From: Mogibacterium kristiansenii
GTDB taxonomy: Bacteria > Bacillota > Clostridia > Peptostreptococcales > Anaerovoracaceae
NCBI RefSeq assembly: GCF_009695905.1
Contig: NZ_VUNA01000001.1
Location: forward strand, 177,396-241,395
DNA length: 64,000 nt
Direction: 5' to 3'
Notes under the pieces: generated by a model
What the model was told of the DNA's origin: nothing
Databases searched by the model: none
The model's input: only the letters and a program-made list of their open reading frames with translations
Shown: piece after piece, positions 35,380-45,175 of the stretch
How the letters are laid out: each line of letters opens with the position of its first letter
How positions within the stretch are numbered: the first letter of the stretch is position 1
Position numbers and translations under genes: made by a program

Positions 35380-36063
35380 ATGCGAATTAAGGATATTCCT
35401 CAGGAGGAGCGTCCCAAGGAGAAGCTAATGTATGCCGGAGCGGAAAGCCTCAGCACATCGGAACTGCTGGCATTGATCATCCGGACCGGCAATTCCAACA
35501 AGTCCGCGGTTCAGCTGGCGGAAGATGTACTGGCCTATTCCGCTAAGGAACTGGGCAGCTTGCGAGAAGCGGATGTACAGGAGCTGACGGAAATCGACGG
35601 AATCGGATCCACCAAAGCTTGCTCCATCGTGGCCAGCCTGGAGTTGGCGCGACGCTTGCTGGGAAGGGAATCGGATGAGTCAAGGATTTCCATGAAGAAT
35701 CCGGAATCCGTGGCCAACCTTCTGATGGAGGATATGCGAGAGTTGAAGCAAGAGCATTTGGTGGCCTTGCTGTTGAATGCGAAATGCGAAATCGAGTCAC
35801 GAATCACCGTTTCCATCGGAGAACTGACATCCACGGTGGTGCATCCGAGAGAAGTCTTTCGCCCGGCCATTCGAAAAGGGGCCGCGGGAATTATTTTGGC
35901 CCATAATCACCCCAGTGGGGATCCCACCCCCAGCCAGGATGATATTCAATCCACGAAACGCATTATGGAAGTTTCCAAGTTGGTGGGAATTCGTCTGTTA
36001 GATCATCTGATTATCGGTGACGGCCGATACATCAGTCTCAGAAATGAAGGTTATATGGAGTAA
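35380..36063 (+). CDS. radC: RadC-family JAB/MPN-domain protein
   Basis: 227 residues. An N-terminal UPF0758-type helix-hairpin-helix region (ELTEIDGIGSTKACSIVASLELARR) precedes a JAMM metalloprotease-like domain with the metal motif HNHPSGDPTPSQDD. The family is widespread but its role, possibly in DNA repair or recombination, is not settled. The ATG at 35380 is set by AAGGAGG; the open frame upstream to 35326 has no ribosome site. Confidence 0.93.
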   Translation: MRIKDIPQEERPKEKLMYAGAESLSTSELLALIIRTGNSNKSAVQLAEDVLAYSAKELGSLREADVQELTEIDGIGSTKACSIVASLELARRLLGRESDESRISMKNPESVANLLMEDMRELKQEHLVALLLNAKCEIESRITVSIGELTSTVVHPREVFRPAIRKGAAGIILAHNHPSGDPTPSQDDIQSTKRIMEVSKLVGIRLLDHLIIGDGRYISLRNEGYME

Positions 36064-36067
36064 AGCG

Positions 36068-36790
36068 ATGAATCAGGTATTCTATATTGCATCGGGAAGA
36101 GGAGGGACCGGCAAATCCGTTTTTGCCGTGAATCTGGCCGCAACCCTGGGCATGATGGGGAGAAACACACTGCTGGTGGATATGAATCCGGGGATGCGCA
36201 CATTGGATCTCATGCTGGATGCGGAAAATGAAGCAATCTACCATGTGTTTGATGTGATGGATGGCGTCTGTATGTTGGAGCAGGCGGTGGTTCGGATGGA
36301 AAAACCGACCAGCCTGTATCTTCTCCCGGGCGGCCTTATGGAAGACCGTGATCGTTTGGACCGGGAGAAATGGCAGGCTTTGATTGACGATGCAAAGGAG
36401 AATTTCGATTGCATCGTAATCGATGGGGCACCGGGTGCGGATGATTTCGTCACCACCTGTGCGGCGGCGGCAGAGGAAACGCTGATTGTGGTGACCCCGG
36501 AGCAGACGTCTCTCCGGAATGCGGACATGCTGGAGGATCGGCTGATTCGAAAGCGAGTGCTGCAGCGGCGATACGTGCTGAACCGCATATATCCGTCTTT
36601 GACCGAGCAGGGGCTGGAATCGGAACCCCAGGAAATCAATATGCAGTTCAAGTGCGAAATGCTGGGAATGATTCTCGAGGACGATATTTTTCGGGTGTCT
36701 TCCGATGCGGGAATTCCTGCCGTTCTGAAAAAAGAATCCTATGTATTCGGAAACTTCCGAAATATCGCCGAACGACTGCTTCACAAATAA
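36068..36790 (+). CDS. MinD/ParA-family ATPase
   Basis: 240 residues with the deviant Walker A motif GRGGTGKSVFAVNLAATLG near the N-terminus and the IVIDGAPGADDF Walker B region. Closer to the MinD/FlhG-like group than to plasmid ParA. No MinC, MinE, flagellar or parB gene is adjacent, and it may be an orphan. The gene starts 4 bp after radC, with GGAG inside the radC end. Target and membrane anchoring unknown; no amphipathic MinD tail is obvious. Confidence 0.8.
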   Translation: MNQVFYIASGRGGTGKSVFAVNLAATLGMMGRNTLLVDMNPGMRTLDLMLDAENEAIYHVFDVMDGVCMLEQAVVRMEKPTSLYLLPGGLMEDRDRLDREKWQALIDDAKENFDCIVIDGAPGADDFVTTCAAAAEETLIVVTPEQTSLRNADMLEDRLIRKRVLQRRYVLNRIYPSLTEQGLESEPQEINMQFKCEMLGMILEDDIFRVSSDAGIPAVLKKESYVFGNFRNIAERLLHK

Positions 36791-36867
36791 AAGTATTCTA
36801 AGCGAAAAAATTCTTTTGGAAACGATAACTATACATGGGGGTGTTCCTTTAAATAGAGTTGTATATA

Positions 36868-36896
36868 TTGACTATTTTTACAATTCGGATTATAAT
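36868..36896 (+). promoter_or_regulatory. Promoter of rny
   Basis: TTGACT (36868-36873), 17-bp spacer, TATAAT (36891-36896), giving a leader of about 90 nt. The rest of the 205-bp gap is AT-rich. Confidence 0.8.
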
Positions 36897-36995
36897 TATT
36901 TTGTATGATTATGAAATTCTGCTGACTGGAACAGGCAGTTGATTCGTACGGAAATACACAAATTTTTACATTTATATTTAAAGGAGGACATAACA

Positions 36996-38540
36996 GTGAA
37001 TGCTACCGTTGTTGGAGTGGTTAGTTCTGTTGTGTTTCTGATTGTTGGACTGTTGATTGGTTACCTTCTGCGCAAGAACGTGGGCGAAAGCAAAATCGGA
37101 AGTGCGGAACAGAAGGCTCAGAACTTGATTTTGGATGCGGAAAATGCCGCAGAAAATATCAAGAAAGAGAAAATCTTGGAGGCAAAGGAAGAAACACACA
37201 GACTGAAGTCGGATTTGGAAAACGAGATTCGAGATCGCCGGAAGGAAGTAGAGAAATCCGAAAGAAGAATTCTTCAGAGAGAAGAGAACATTGAGAAGAA
37301 GCTGGAGAACATCGAACGTCGAGAGGACGGTCTTTCGAAGAGAGAGCGTTCTATGAACGAGAAACATCAGAAAATCGACGAGTATCTGGCAAAGCAGATG
37401 GAAGAGCTGGAGAAGATTTCCGGCTACACCCAGGAAGAAGCGAAACAGATTCTGCTGGATGAAGTGGAGAAGGATATCCGAAAGGATGCTTCTGCCATGA
37501 TTACCCAGGTGGAAACGGAAGCGAAGGACGAGGCGGACAAGCGGGCAAGAGAAATCGTCACCATGGCGATTCAGCGCTGTGCGGCAGATCAGGTGGCGGA
37601 GACTACCGTGTCGGTGGTTCCTCTTCCGAGTGACGATATGAAGGGCCGAATTATCGGCCGAGAAGGAAGAAATATTCGTGCCATCGAGACCCTTACCGGC
37701 GTGGATTTGATTATCGACGATACACCGGAAGCGGTAATTCTTTCCGGATTCGATCCGATTCGCCGGGAAATCGCTCGGATTGCACTGGAGAAATTGATTA
37801 CGGATGGCCGTATTCACCCGGCTCGCATTGAAGAAATGGTGCAGAAGGCCACCAAGGAAGTGAACAACATCATCAAAGAAGAGGGCGAACAGGCTTGCTT
37901 CGAGACCGGCGTGCACAACCTGCACCCAGAGATGGTGAAACTGCTGGGACGTCTGAAGTATCGTACTTCTTACGGACAGAATGTATTGAAGCACTCCATC
38001 GAAGTCTCCCTGCTGGCGGGACTGATGGCTTCGGAACTGGGTTACGATCCAAGACTGGCAAAGAGAGCCGGACTGCTTCACGATATCGGCAAATCCATCG
38101 ACCACGAGGTGGAAGGAACGCACGTGGAAATCGGTGCGAACATCTGCAAGAAGTATAAAGAATCCTGGAAGGTGGTCAACGCCGTTCAGGCACATCACGG
38201 TGATGCGGAGCCGACCACCATGGAAGCGGTGCTGGTAGCGGCGGCAGATGCGCTTTCCGCAGCTCGGCCGGGAGCTCGTCGTGAGACACTGGAATCCTAC
38301 ATCAAGCGTTTGGAGAGTCTGGAGGAGATTGCCAATACCACGAAGGGCGTAGACAAGTCCTATGCAATTCAGGCCGGCAGAGAAATCCGGATTGCGGTAA
38401 AACCGAACCAGGTGAAGGACGACGAAGTACCGATGCTTGCTCGTGAAATCGCAAAGAAAATTGAAGGCGAACTTGAATATCCCGGACAAATCAAGGTTAA
38501 TGTTATCAGGGAGACAAGAGCAACCGATTACGCGAAATAA
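36996..38540 (+). CDS. rny: Ribonuclease Y, GTG start
   Basis: Membrane-anchored endoribonuclease of 514 residues that initiates mRNA decay. Domains: N-terminal helix (about 6-25), long coiled coil (30-190), KH domain ([33 protein letters not shown]), HD domain with [12 protein letters not shown], and a conserved C-terminus ending [17 protein letters not shown] at 36981-36987 places translation at GTG 36996 (spacing 8); an in-frame codon further up (36939) has no ribosome site and would add a non-homologous stretch. Confidence 0.97.
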   Translation: MNATVVGVVSSVVFLIVGLLIGYLLRKNVGESKIGSAEQKAQNLILDAENAAENIKKEKILEAKEETHRLKSDLENEIRDRRKEVEKSERRILQREENIEKKLENIERREDGLSKRERSMNEKHQKIDEYLAKQMEELEKISGYTQEEAKQILLDEVEKDIRKDASAMITQVETEAKDEADKRAREIVTMAIQRCAADQVAETTVSVVPLPSDDMKGRIIGREGRNIRAIETLTGVDLIIDDTPEAVILSGFDPIRREIARIALEKLITDGRIHPARIEEMVQKATKEVNNIIKEEGEQACFETGVHNLHPEMVKLLGRLKYRTSYGQNVLKHSIEVSLLAGLMASELGYDPRLAKRAGLLHDIGKSIDHEVEGTHVEIGANICKKYKESWKVVNAVQAHHGDAEPTTMEAVLVAAADALSAARPGARRETLESYIKRLESLEEIANTTKGVDKSYAIQAGREIRIAVKPNQVKDDEVPMLAREIAKKIEGELEYPGQIKVNVIRETRATDYAK

Positions 38541-38542
38541 TC

Positions 38543-38570
38543 AAAGCTCCCCGATTCGGGGAGCTTTTTT
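38543..38570 (+). terminator. Terminator of rny
   Basis: GC-rich stem AAAGCTCCCC with its complement, 5-nt loop, then six T residues. Confidence 0.92.
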
Positions 38571-38629
38571 ACCGCAAAAGCAAGTCGCAATGACAAAGAC
38601 AGCATAGAAGAAGACATAGAAGGAATAAC

Positions 38630-39814
38630 ATGATATATCTGGATAATAGCGCAACTACAAGGCAATATGATGAAGTAACGGATTTAATGATTCGGCTTCA
38701 GCGAGAGGAATTCGGGAATCCTTCCTCTCTTCATTCCATGGGTTTTGAAGCCGGCAACTATATCTTTGATGCGAGAGAAGCATTGAGCCGGACATTCCCG
38801 AGAGACGGCCGAATTGTTTTTACATCCGGCGGAACGGAAAGCGATAACATGGCGATTTTCTCCTCCTGCCGTAAGATGCGTCGCCGTGGGAAAAAAGTGA
38901 TTACCACACAGCTAGAGCATCCGGCGGTGCTGGAATGCATGAAGCGTCTTCAGGAGGATGGATATGAAATCGTCTATCTCGCCTCCGATGTGAACGGATA
39001 CGTGGAACCGCAGGCTCTGAAAGCGGCATTAGACGAGGAGACCGTGCTGGTATCCATGATGGCGGTGAACAACGAGGTGGGTACCATAGAACCGGTGCTT
39101 CCGTGTTACCGTATCGTTCAGGAATATAATCGGGAACACGGAACGGAAATCCTGTTCCATACCGATGGAGTACAAGCCTTTGGAAAAGTAGAATTTAACG
39201 ACGCACCCTTCGACCTGATTTCCATCAGCGGACACAAGTTCCACGGGCCGAAGGGAGTGGGTGCCCTCTACATTCGGAAGGGCGTTCACATTCCGCCGTT
39301 TATTCTAGGCGGCGGACAGGAAGACGGATTCCGATCCGGAACCGAGAACACACCGGGAATCGCCGGGCTTGGACTGGCGGCTCAGATGGCCACGGAAAAT
39401 ATCTTCGAAAAACAACAGAAGATGGCACAGGTGAACGATTACTTTCGGAAAGCGGTTATCGACGAGATTCCGGATGTGCAGCTGAACGGGTTCGAAGAAC
39501 AGGGATTGGAGCTCCAGCATTACGGAACCCGTTGCCCGTCCGTTATTAATTTTTCCTTCCTGGGAACTCGCGGCGAAGTGCTTCTGCATACGCTGGAGCA
39601 GGACGGCATCTTTGTATCTACCGGTTCGGCATGCGCATCCCATCACACGGGAGACAGCCACGTGCTGCAGGCCATGTCCTTGGGGCATAAAGAAATTGAA
39701 TGCGCGATTCGGTTCAGTTTCTCGGAGTTCAACACGATGGAAGAAATGGATTTCGTCATCGACCGCCTGAAAAATGCGGTAACGAGATTCCGGAGACTGG
39801 GAAGCTTTCGGTAG
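38630..39814 (+). CDS. Cysteine desulfurase (IscS/NifS-like, ThiI partner)
   Basis: 394-residue PLP enzyme that removes sulfur from cysteine as a protein persulfide. Seen: MIYLDNSATTRQYDEV, the PLP lysine in SISGHKFHGPKGVGALY, and the mobile loop with catalytic cysteine in FVSTGSACASHH. It lies 20 bp upstream of thiI, so its main job is probably sulfur supply for 4-thiouridine in tRNA, and perhaps thiamine. Iron-sulfur scaffold genes are not adjacent. Confidence 0.93.
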   Translation: MIYLDNSATTRQYDEVTDLMIRLQREEFGNPSSLHSMGFEAGNYIFDAREALSRTFPRDGRIVFTSGGTESDNMAIFSSCRKMRRRGKKVITTQLEHPAVLECMKRLQEDGYEIVYLASDVNGYVEPQALKAALDEETVLVSMMAVNNEVGTIEPVLPCYRIVQEYNREHGTEILFHTDGVQAFGKVEFNDAPFDLISISGHKFHGPKGVGALYIRKGVHIPPFILGGGQEDGFRSGTENTPGIAGLGLAAQMATENIFEKQQKMAQVNDYFRKAVIDEIPDVQLNGFEEQGLELQHYGTRCPSVINFSFLGTRGEVLLHTLEQDGIFVSTGSACASHHTGDSHVLQAMSLGHKEIECAIRFSFSEFNTMEEMDFVIDRLKNAVTRFRRLGSFR

Positions 39815-39834
39815 AAGACAGATAGGAGACAGAC

Positions 39835-41019
39835 ATGGAAAAGAATTTATACATTGTTCGGTGCGGAGAAGTGGCACTGAAGGGAATGAACCGCCCGTAC
39901 TTTGAGCGGGTGCTTCTGGAAAGAGTACGCAGTGCCCTTTCCGTATTCAACGATGTGGAATCCCGTTGGATTGGCGGTCTGATGTTGGTTCGAGTACCGG
40001 CAGATGTGCCTCGGGAAGAAGTGGTTCGGGTGGCATCGAAGGTTTTCGGCGTGGCCACCGTGAGTCCGGCAACTTGCTGCGTACCGGATATGGATGCCAT
40101 CGGTAAAGCCGCAGCGGCATATATGATGGAATTGATTGAGAAGGAAGGAATTAAATCCTTCAAGGTAAAAGCAAAGCGCGTGGACAAGACGTTTCCGGTG
40201 CAGTCTCCGGAAATCGGCCGTCAGGTGGGCGCGACGATTCTCAAGACCTGCAAGGTGCTGCACGTGGATGTGCATGAACCGGAAGTCCTGCTTTATGTGG
40301 ATGTTCGGTCCGAAGGAGCATACATTTATCGGGATAAGATTAAGGGCTTTGGCGGTTTGCCGCTGGGTACCAACGGAAAGGGCCTGATTCTCATGTCCGG
40401 CGGAATTGACAGCCCGGTTGCGGCATTCATGATGGCAAAGAGAGGAATGCGGATTGAAGCCATTCATTTCCATTCATATCCATACACCAGCCAGAGAGCT
40501 CAGAAGAAAGTAGAAGACCTGTGCAGTGTGCTGGCGGGATATATGGGATCCATCAAAATGTATGTGGTGAACTTGCTGCCGATTCAGGAAGAAATCGTAA
40601 AGAACTGTCCGGAGGATGAAACCACCATCTTAGTCCGTCGTTTCATGATGCGAATTGCGGAGCAAATGGCGATCAAGAAGCACGATATGATGCTGATTAC
40701 CGGAGAGGACCTGGGCCAGGTGGCCAGCCAGACGGCGGAAGCCCTGGTAGTAACCGATGCGGTAGTGAAGATGCCGGTAATGCGTCCGCTCATCGCTATG
40801 GACAAGGTGGACATCATGGATAAGGCACAGGAAATCGGAACCTACGATATCTCCATTCAGCCGTATGAGGATTGCTGTACCGTATTCCTGCCGAAGCATC
40901 CGGTGACGAAGCCGAAGCTGAAGAACATTGAGAAATCGGAAGAAGCGCTGGACGTAGACGCTCTGGTAAAGGCGGCCGTAGATTCTGCGGAAACCGTTCT
41001 CATCGAGCCGAAACGGTAG
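39835..41019 (+). CDS. thiI: tRNA 4-thiouridine synthetase ThiI
   Basis: 394 residues: N-terminal ferredoxin-like and THUMP domains (to about 165), then a PP-loop adenylating domain with LMSGGIDSPVAAFMMAKRG. It transfers sulfur to U8 of tRNA. The C-terminal rhodanese domain of the enterobacterial protein is absent, as usual in Firmicutes, consistent with a dedicated cysteine desulfurase next door. GGAG ribosome site. Confidence 0.95.
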   Translation: MEKNLYIVRCGEVALKGMNRPYFERVLLERVRSALSVFNDVESRWIGGLMLVRVPADVPREEVVRVASKVFGVATVSPATCCVPDMDAIGKAAAAYMMELIEKEGIKSFKVKAKRVDKTFPVQSPEIGRQVGATILKTCKVLHVDVHEPEVLLYVDVRSEGAYIYRDKIKGFGGLPLGTNGKGLILMSGGIDSPVAAFMMAKRGMRIEAIHFHSYPYTSQRAQKKVEDLCSVLAGYMGSIKMYVVNLLPIQEEIVKNCPEDETTILVRRFMMRIAEQMAIKKHDMMLITGEDLGQVASQTAEALVVTDAVVKMPVMRPLIAMDKVDIMDKAQEIGTYDISIQPYEDCCTVFLPKHPVTKPKLKNIEKSEEALDVDALVKAAVDSAETVLIEPKR

Positions 41020-41081
41020 AATGCGATTTACAAAGATGTGGTAATATGATACTATTTCAACAGAAGTAGGAGAGGTGAAAT

Positions 41082-41786
41082 ATGGCAACCAAATACAAGA
41101 GAGTTTTAATTAAGCTCAGTGGAGAAGCATTGGCCGGAGAGGATAAATTCGGCGTGAATCCGGAGATGACCGCAAAGACGGCTGCGCAGGTTAAGGAAAT
41201 TCACGATCAAGGGGTGCAGATTGCCATCGTTGTGGGTGGCGGAAACTTCTTCCGGGGTCGTACCGGAAAGAATATCGACCGTGCAACCGCAGATTATATG
41301 GGTATGCTGGCAACGGTAATGAACGCCCTGGCACTGCAGGATTCTTTGCTTTCCATTGGATGCGATGCGAAGGTGATGACCGCCATCGAAATTCGCGATA
41401 TGGCAGAGGGATATTCCAGACGGAAGGCGCTGGATTATCTGGACGACAACAAAGTCGTAATCTTTGGAGGCGGAACGGGAAGCCCATTCTTCTCCACGGA
41501 CACCACAGCGGCTCTGCGGGCGGCGGAGATGAATGCGGAAGTAATTTTACTGGCAAAGAGCATCGATGCGGTATATTCGGAAGATCCGAACGTGAATCCG
41601 GATGCGGAACGTTATGAAGAACTGACCTATATGGATATTGTAGAGAAAGAACTGAGAGTGATGGACCTCACCGCTGCCACTCTCTGTAAGGACAATGACA
41701 TTCAGCTGTACGTTTTTGCGATGGCCGAAGAAGGAAACTTGATGAAAGTCATTAACGGTGAGAATGTGGGAACGCTGATTCATTAG
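41082..41786 (+). CDS. pyrH: UMP kinase
   Basis: 234-residue amino-acid-kinase-fold enzyme. Seen: [29 protein letters not shown] and [24 protein letters not shown]. Begins the conserved pyrH-frr-uppS-cdsA-dxr-rseP-ispG-polC cluster. GGAGAGG ribosome site. Confidence 0.97.
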   Translation: MATKYKRVLIKLSGEALAGEDKFGVNPEMTAKTAAQVKEIHDQGVQIAIVVGGGNFFRGRTGKNIDRATADYMGMLATVMNALALQDSLLSIGCDAKVMTAIEIRDMAEGYSRRKALDYLDDNKVVIFGGGTGSPFFSTDTTAALRAAEMNAEVILLAKSIDAVYSEDPNVNPDAERYEELTYMDIVEKELRVMDLTAATLCKDNDIQLYVFAMAEEGNLMKVINGENVGTLIH

Positions 41787-41809
41787 AAGACACAAATGGA
41801 GGAAGAAAA

Positions 41810-42361
41810 ATGTCTCATAAGAAATCCCTGGAAGAAAAGCTTGAAAAAACTGAAAACGTGCTGAGAGAAAATCTGAACACCGTCCGTGCCGGCAGAGCAA
41901 ATCCGGCTCTTCTGGACAGAGTAAATGTAGACTATTATGGTGTTCCGACTCCACTGAAGAGTCTGGCAAACGTATCCGTACCGGATGCCAGAACATTAAT
42001 GATTTCACCGTTCGACCCATCCACACTGGGAACCATCGAACATGCAATCAACGAAGCGAACCTGGGTATCAACCCATCCAATGACGGAAAGTGCATCCGC
42101 TTGGGAATTCCTCAGCTGACCGAGGAGAGAAGAAAAGAGCTGGTAAAGCAGATTAAGAAGATGGGCGAAGATGCAAAGGTTGCCATTCGAAACGTACGCC
42201 GTGATGTGAACGACGATCTGAAGAAGCAGCAGAAAGCCGGAGACATCACCGAAGACGAGATGAAGAATGCTCTGGACGATGTTCAGAAGACCATCGACAA
42301 GGCAATCAAGAAAGTTGACGAAATCATTGCCAAGAAGAACGAAGAACTGATGGCAGTGTAA
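41810..42361 (+). CDS. frr: Ribosome recycling factor
   Basis: 183 residues, matching RRF throughout: NLNTVRAGRANPALLDRVNVDYYG, IRLGIPQLTEERRKELVKQIKKMGEDAKVAIRNVRRD. Standard length. GGAGG upstream. Confidence 0.98.
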   Translation: MSHKKSLEEKLEKTENVLRENLNTVRAGRANPALLDRVNVDYYGVPTPLKSLANVSVPDARTLMISPFDPSTLGTIEHAINEANLGINPSNDGKCIRLGIPQLTEERRKELVKQIKKMGEDAKVAIRNVRRDVNDDLKKQQKAGDITEDEMKNALDDVQKTIDKAIKKVDEIIAKKNEELMAV

Positions 42362-42375
42362 TAATGAGTGAGTAT

Positions 42376-42397
42376 AACGTGGCTCTTTAGCCACGTT
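42376..42397 (+). terminator. Hairpin between frr and uppS
   Basis: 8-bp stem AACGTGGC with its complement, 6-nt loop; only a weak T-rich tail, so probably partial termination or an mRNA processing site inside the cluster. Confidence 0.5.
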
Positions 42398-42419
42398 TGC
42401 TTGTATTAAGAGGTATATT

Positions 42420-43142
42420 ATGACAGAACCGAACAAACTTCCTACACATGTAGGTGTTATAATGGACGGAAACGGACGCTGGGCAAAGAAGAAAGGGGTT
42501 CCTCGTTTGATGGGACACAATGCCGGCATGGAGTCCATGAAAAAAATCGTAATTGCGGCTTCCAATATGGGAATAAAGTATCTGACGGTATACGCGTTCT
42601 CCACGGAGAATTGGAAGCGCAGCGTGGAAGAGGTCTCCGGCATCTTCCGGCTCATCGTGAAGTACGTGCAGCTGGAACTGAATGAGCTGGTGGAGAACAA
42701 CGTGCGGATCAACATCATCGGCGAATACCGGGAGCTTCCGGCAGATTCTGTGGCCGCAATCGATAAATTGCTGGATGCCACCAAGGATAATACAGGTCTG
42801 GTATTCAACATCGCGGTAAATTACGGCGGCCGGGCAGAGATTGTAAAAGCAGTGAACGAGCTGCTGGCGGAACCGGGCCGGACGGAAATCACGGAGGAGG
42901 ACATCAGTGCGCATCTCTATACCGGAAGATTCCATGATGATATTCCGGATCCGGATTTGATCATTCGGACCAGCGGCGAGGAGCGGACGTCCAATTTTCT
43001 GGTATGGCAATCGGCGTACAGCGAGTTGATGTTCACCGATACCCTGTGGCCGGATTTCACGGCGGAGGAATTTGGGAACCTCTGTGAACAATTTTCCCAT
43101 CGCAAAAGAAGATTCGGAGGAAGGGACAAGGACGACAAGTAA
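42420..43142 (+). CDS. uppS: Isoprenyl transferase (undecaprenyl diphosphate synthase)
   Basis: 240-residue cis-prenyltransferase making the lipid carrier for cell-wall synthesis. Seen: HVGVIMDGNGRWAKKKGVPRLMGHNAG, VYAFSTENWKR and the C-terminal DLIIRTSGEERTSNFLVWQSAYSELMFTD. Overlaps cdsA by one base. Confidence 0.97.
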   Translation: MTEPNKLPTHVGVIMDGNGRWAKKKGVPRLMGHNAGMESMKKIVIAASNMGIKYLTVYAFSTENWKRSVEEVSGIFRLIVKYVQLELNELVENNVRINIIGEYRELPADSVAAIDKLLDATKDNTGLVFNIAVNYGGRAEIVKAVNELLAEPGRTEITEEDISAHLYTGRFHDDIPDPDLIIRTSGEERTSNFLVWQSAYSELMFTDTLWPDFTAEEFGNLCEQFSHRKRRFGGRDKDDK

Positions 43143-43924
43143 TGAAGACAAGAATTATTTCCGGAATCGTAATGGTTCCATTGCTATTGATTATCTATTT
43201 CGGCGGTATTCCGCTGCTGGCGGCAGCGGCACTGATTGCCTACGTTGGCGTAACGGAGTTCTATAACGGTTTTGAAAACATGGGAGTTCACCCATCCAAG
43301 CCGATTGCGTACGTTATGATTACCATTCTGTATGCTGGACACCTGTTCCTGGGCGTGAACCACACCTTCCTGATGGCATGGGTAATTCTTTCCATGATGG
43401 TCAGCATGATCTACGGATGGAAAATTACGGAAAGAAAGCCGTACGATGCAGTTGCCACGCTGACGGCGCTGGTGTACATTGTGCTGTTCTCCTACCACAT
43501 TGTCATCATAGACAACACCCCATATCCAAAGATGACCTGGCTGGTGGTTATCGCGGCCTTCGGTTCGGATATCATGGCCTACTTCACCGGATATTTCCTG
43601 GGAAAACACAAGATGGCACCGAACCTCAGCCCGAAGAAGACCATCGAAGGTGCTGTCGGCGGAGTTGTGGGAAGTGCGGTTCTTTGCGGAATCTTCGGAT
43701 ACTTCTTTTACCCAACCATGATGGTGCACTGCATGATTATCGGCGTGCTGGGCGGAATGGTGGCCGAAGCGGGCGACCTGACCGCATCCATGTTCAAGCG
43801 TGGAATGGGAATTAAGGATTACGGACATTTGATTCCGGGTCACGGCGGCATTATGGACCGTTTTGACAGTGTGATTTTCGTGGCACCGGCAGTGTGCTAC
43901 TACATTCTGTTTGTTCTGGTATAA
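43142..43924 (+). CDS. cdsA: Phosphatidate cytidylyltransferase
   Basis: 260-residue membrane enzyme that makes CDP-diacylglycerol for phospholipid synthesis. About eight helices; the CDP-DAG synthase signature is seen in SMFKRGMGIKDYGHLIPGHGGIMDRFDS near the C-terminus. Starts on the last base of uppS (TAATG). Confidence 0.95.
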   Translation: MKTRIISGIVMVPLLLIIYFGGIPLLAAAALIAYVGVTEFYNGFENMGVHPSKPIAYVMITILYAGHLFLGVNHTFLMAWVILSMMVSMIYGWKITERKPYDAVATLTALVYIVLFSYHIVIIDNTPYPKMTWLVVIAAFGSDIMAYFTGYFLGKHKMAPNLSPKKTIEGAVGGVVGSAVLCGIFGYFFYPTMMVHCMIIGVLGGMVAEAGDLTASMFKRGMGIKDYGHLIPGHGGIMDRFDSVIFVAPAVCYYILFVLV

Positions 43925-43960
43925 ACGGAACAGAGAAGAAGAGGATAGAAGGTTAATCGG

Positions 43961-45106
43961 ATGAAGAAAATAATTATTCTGGGAAGCACCGGCTCCATCG
44001 GTACGCAGACCTTGGACATTGTGGATGAGAATCCGGATTTGTTTACCGTTACCGCTTTGAGCTGCAGAAGCCGGGTGGATGAACTGATTCAGCAGATCGA
44101 GAAATATCGGCCGCTTGGGATCTGCGTGGGAAACGAAGCGGATGCTCGTCGAGTGCAGGAACGATTCCCGAATCTTACCGTGTACCATGGCGACGAGGGT
44201 TTGGTTCAGCTGACGGAAGTCGAGGGAGACATGATTGTGAATTCCCTGATGGGAATCAGCGGTTTGGCACCGACCTATCACGGAATCCGGCTTGGGAAGG
44301 ATATTGCGTTGGCCAACAAGGAAACCCTGGTGGCCGGAGGCGCTCTGGTGATGGATGCCGTGGCGAGAAAGGGCGTGAAGCTCCTGCCGGTAGACAGCGA
44401 GCACAGCGCCATTTTCCAATGCCTGGAAGGAAACAAGGGACGGGAAATTCGGCGAATTCTTCTGACCGCATCCGGGGGACCGTTCCGGAAGTACTCTCCG
44501 GAAGAGCTGGAAGATGTGACTTTGGATCAGGCGCTGAATCATCCAAAGTGGACCATGGGCCGGAAGATTACCATCGATTCCGCCACCATGATGAACAAGG
44601 GGCTGGAAGTCATCGAGGCTCGCTGGCTCTTCGATGTGCCGGCGTCCAAAATCGATGTGCACGTGCACCCGGAGAGTATCGTTCATTCCATGGTGGAATT
44701 TGCGGATACTTCGGTGATTGCTCAGATGGGACTTCCGGATATGCGGATTCCGATCAGTTTGGCTTTGGGATACCCGAAGCGGCTGGAGTATTCCGGGGAC
44801 AGCTTGGACTTCTTCACGGAGGGCGCCAACCTTCATTTCGAGAAGCCTCGGATGGATGTGTTCCGCTGTCTGAGCTTGGCGTATCAGGCCATTGAAGACG
44901 GAAGAAGTTACCCGATTGCATTAAACGGCGCCAATGAGGAATTGGTGGCCATGTTCCTGAACAAGGAAATTCGTTTCCTGGATATTCAGCGCACCATTGA
45001 GAAGGTGCTGGAGGCCCACAATCCGGTGGATCCGAAGAGCGTATCGGAAATTCTGGAGATCGATTGGGAAGCCCGGCGAATGGCAAGGGAACTGGCACAA
45101 GGGTAG
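43961..45106 (+). CDS. dxr: 1-deoxy-D-xylulose 5-phosphate reductoisomerase
   Basis: 381-residue NADPH enzyme of the MEP isoprenoid pathway. Seen: ILGSTGSIGTQTLDIV (nucleotide binding), ALANKETLVAGG, LPVDSEHSAIFQCL and the active-site loop with TIDSATMMNKGLEVIEA. Together with ispG two genes on, it shows that isoprenoids come from the MEP route. Confidence 0.97.
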   Translation: MKKIIILGSTGSIGTQTLDIVDENPDLFTVTALSCRSRVDELIQQIEKYRPLGICVGNEADARRVQERFPNLTVYHGDEGLVQLTEVEGDMIVNSLMGISGLAPTYHGIRLGKDIALANKETLVAGGALVMDAVARKGVKLLPVDSEHSAIFQCLEGNKGREIRRILLTASGGPFRKYSPEELEDVTLDQALNHPKWTMGRKITIDSATMMNKGLEVIEARWLFDVPASKIDVHVHPESIVHSMVEFADTSVIAQMGLPDMRIPISLALGYPKRLEYSGDSLDFFTEGANLHFEKPRMDVFRCLSLAYQAIEDGRSYPIALNGANEELVAMFLNKEIRFLDIQRTIEKVLEAHNPVDPKSVSEILEIDWEARRMARELAQG

Positions 45107-45175
45107 TTCTCTTCCGAAACCTTCACCGGAGAGTGAAGAACGGAAATAAATGAGTTAAGAAACGAGGGTACTTTA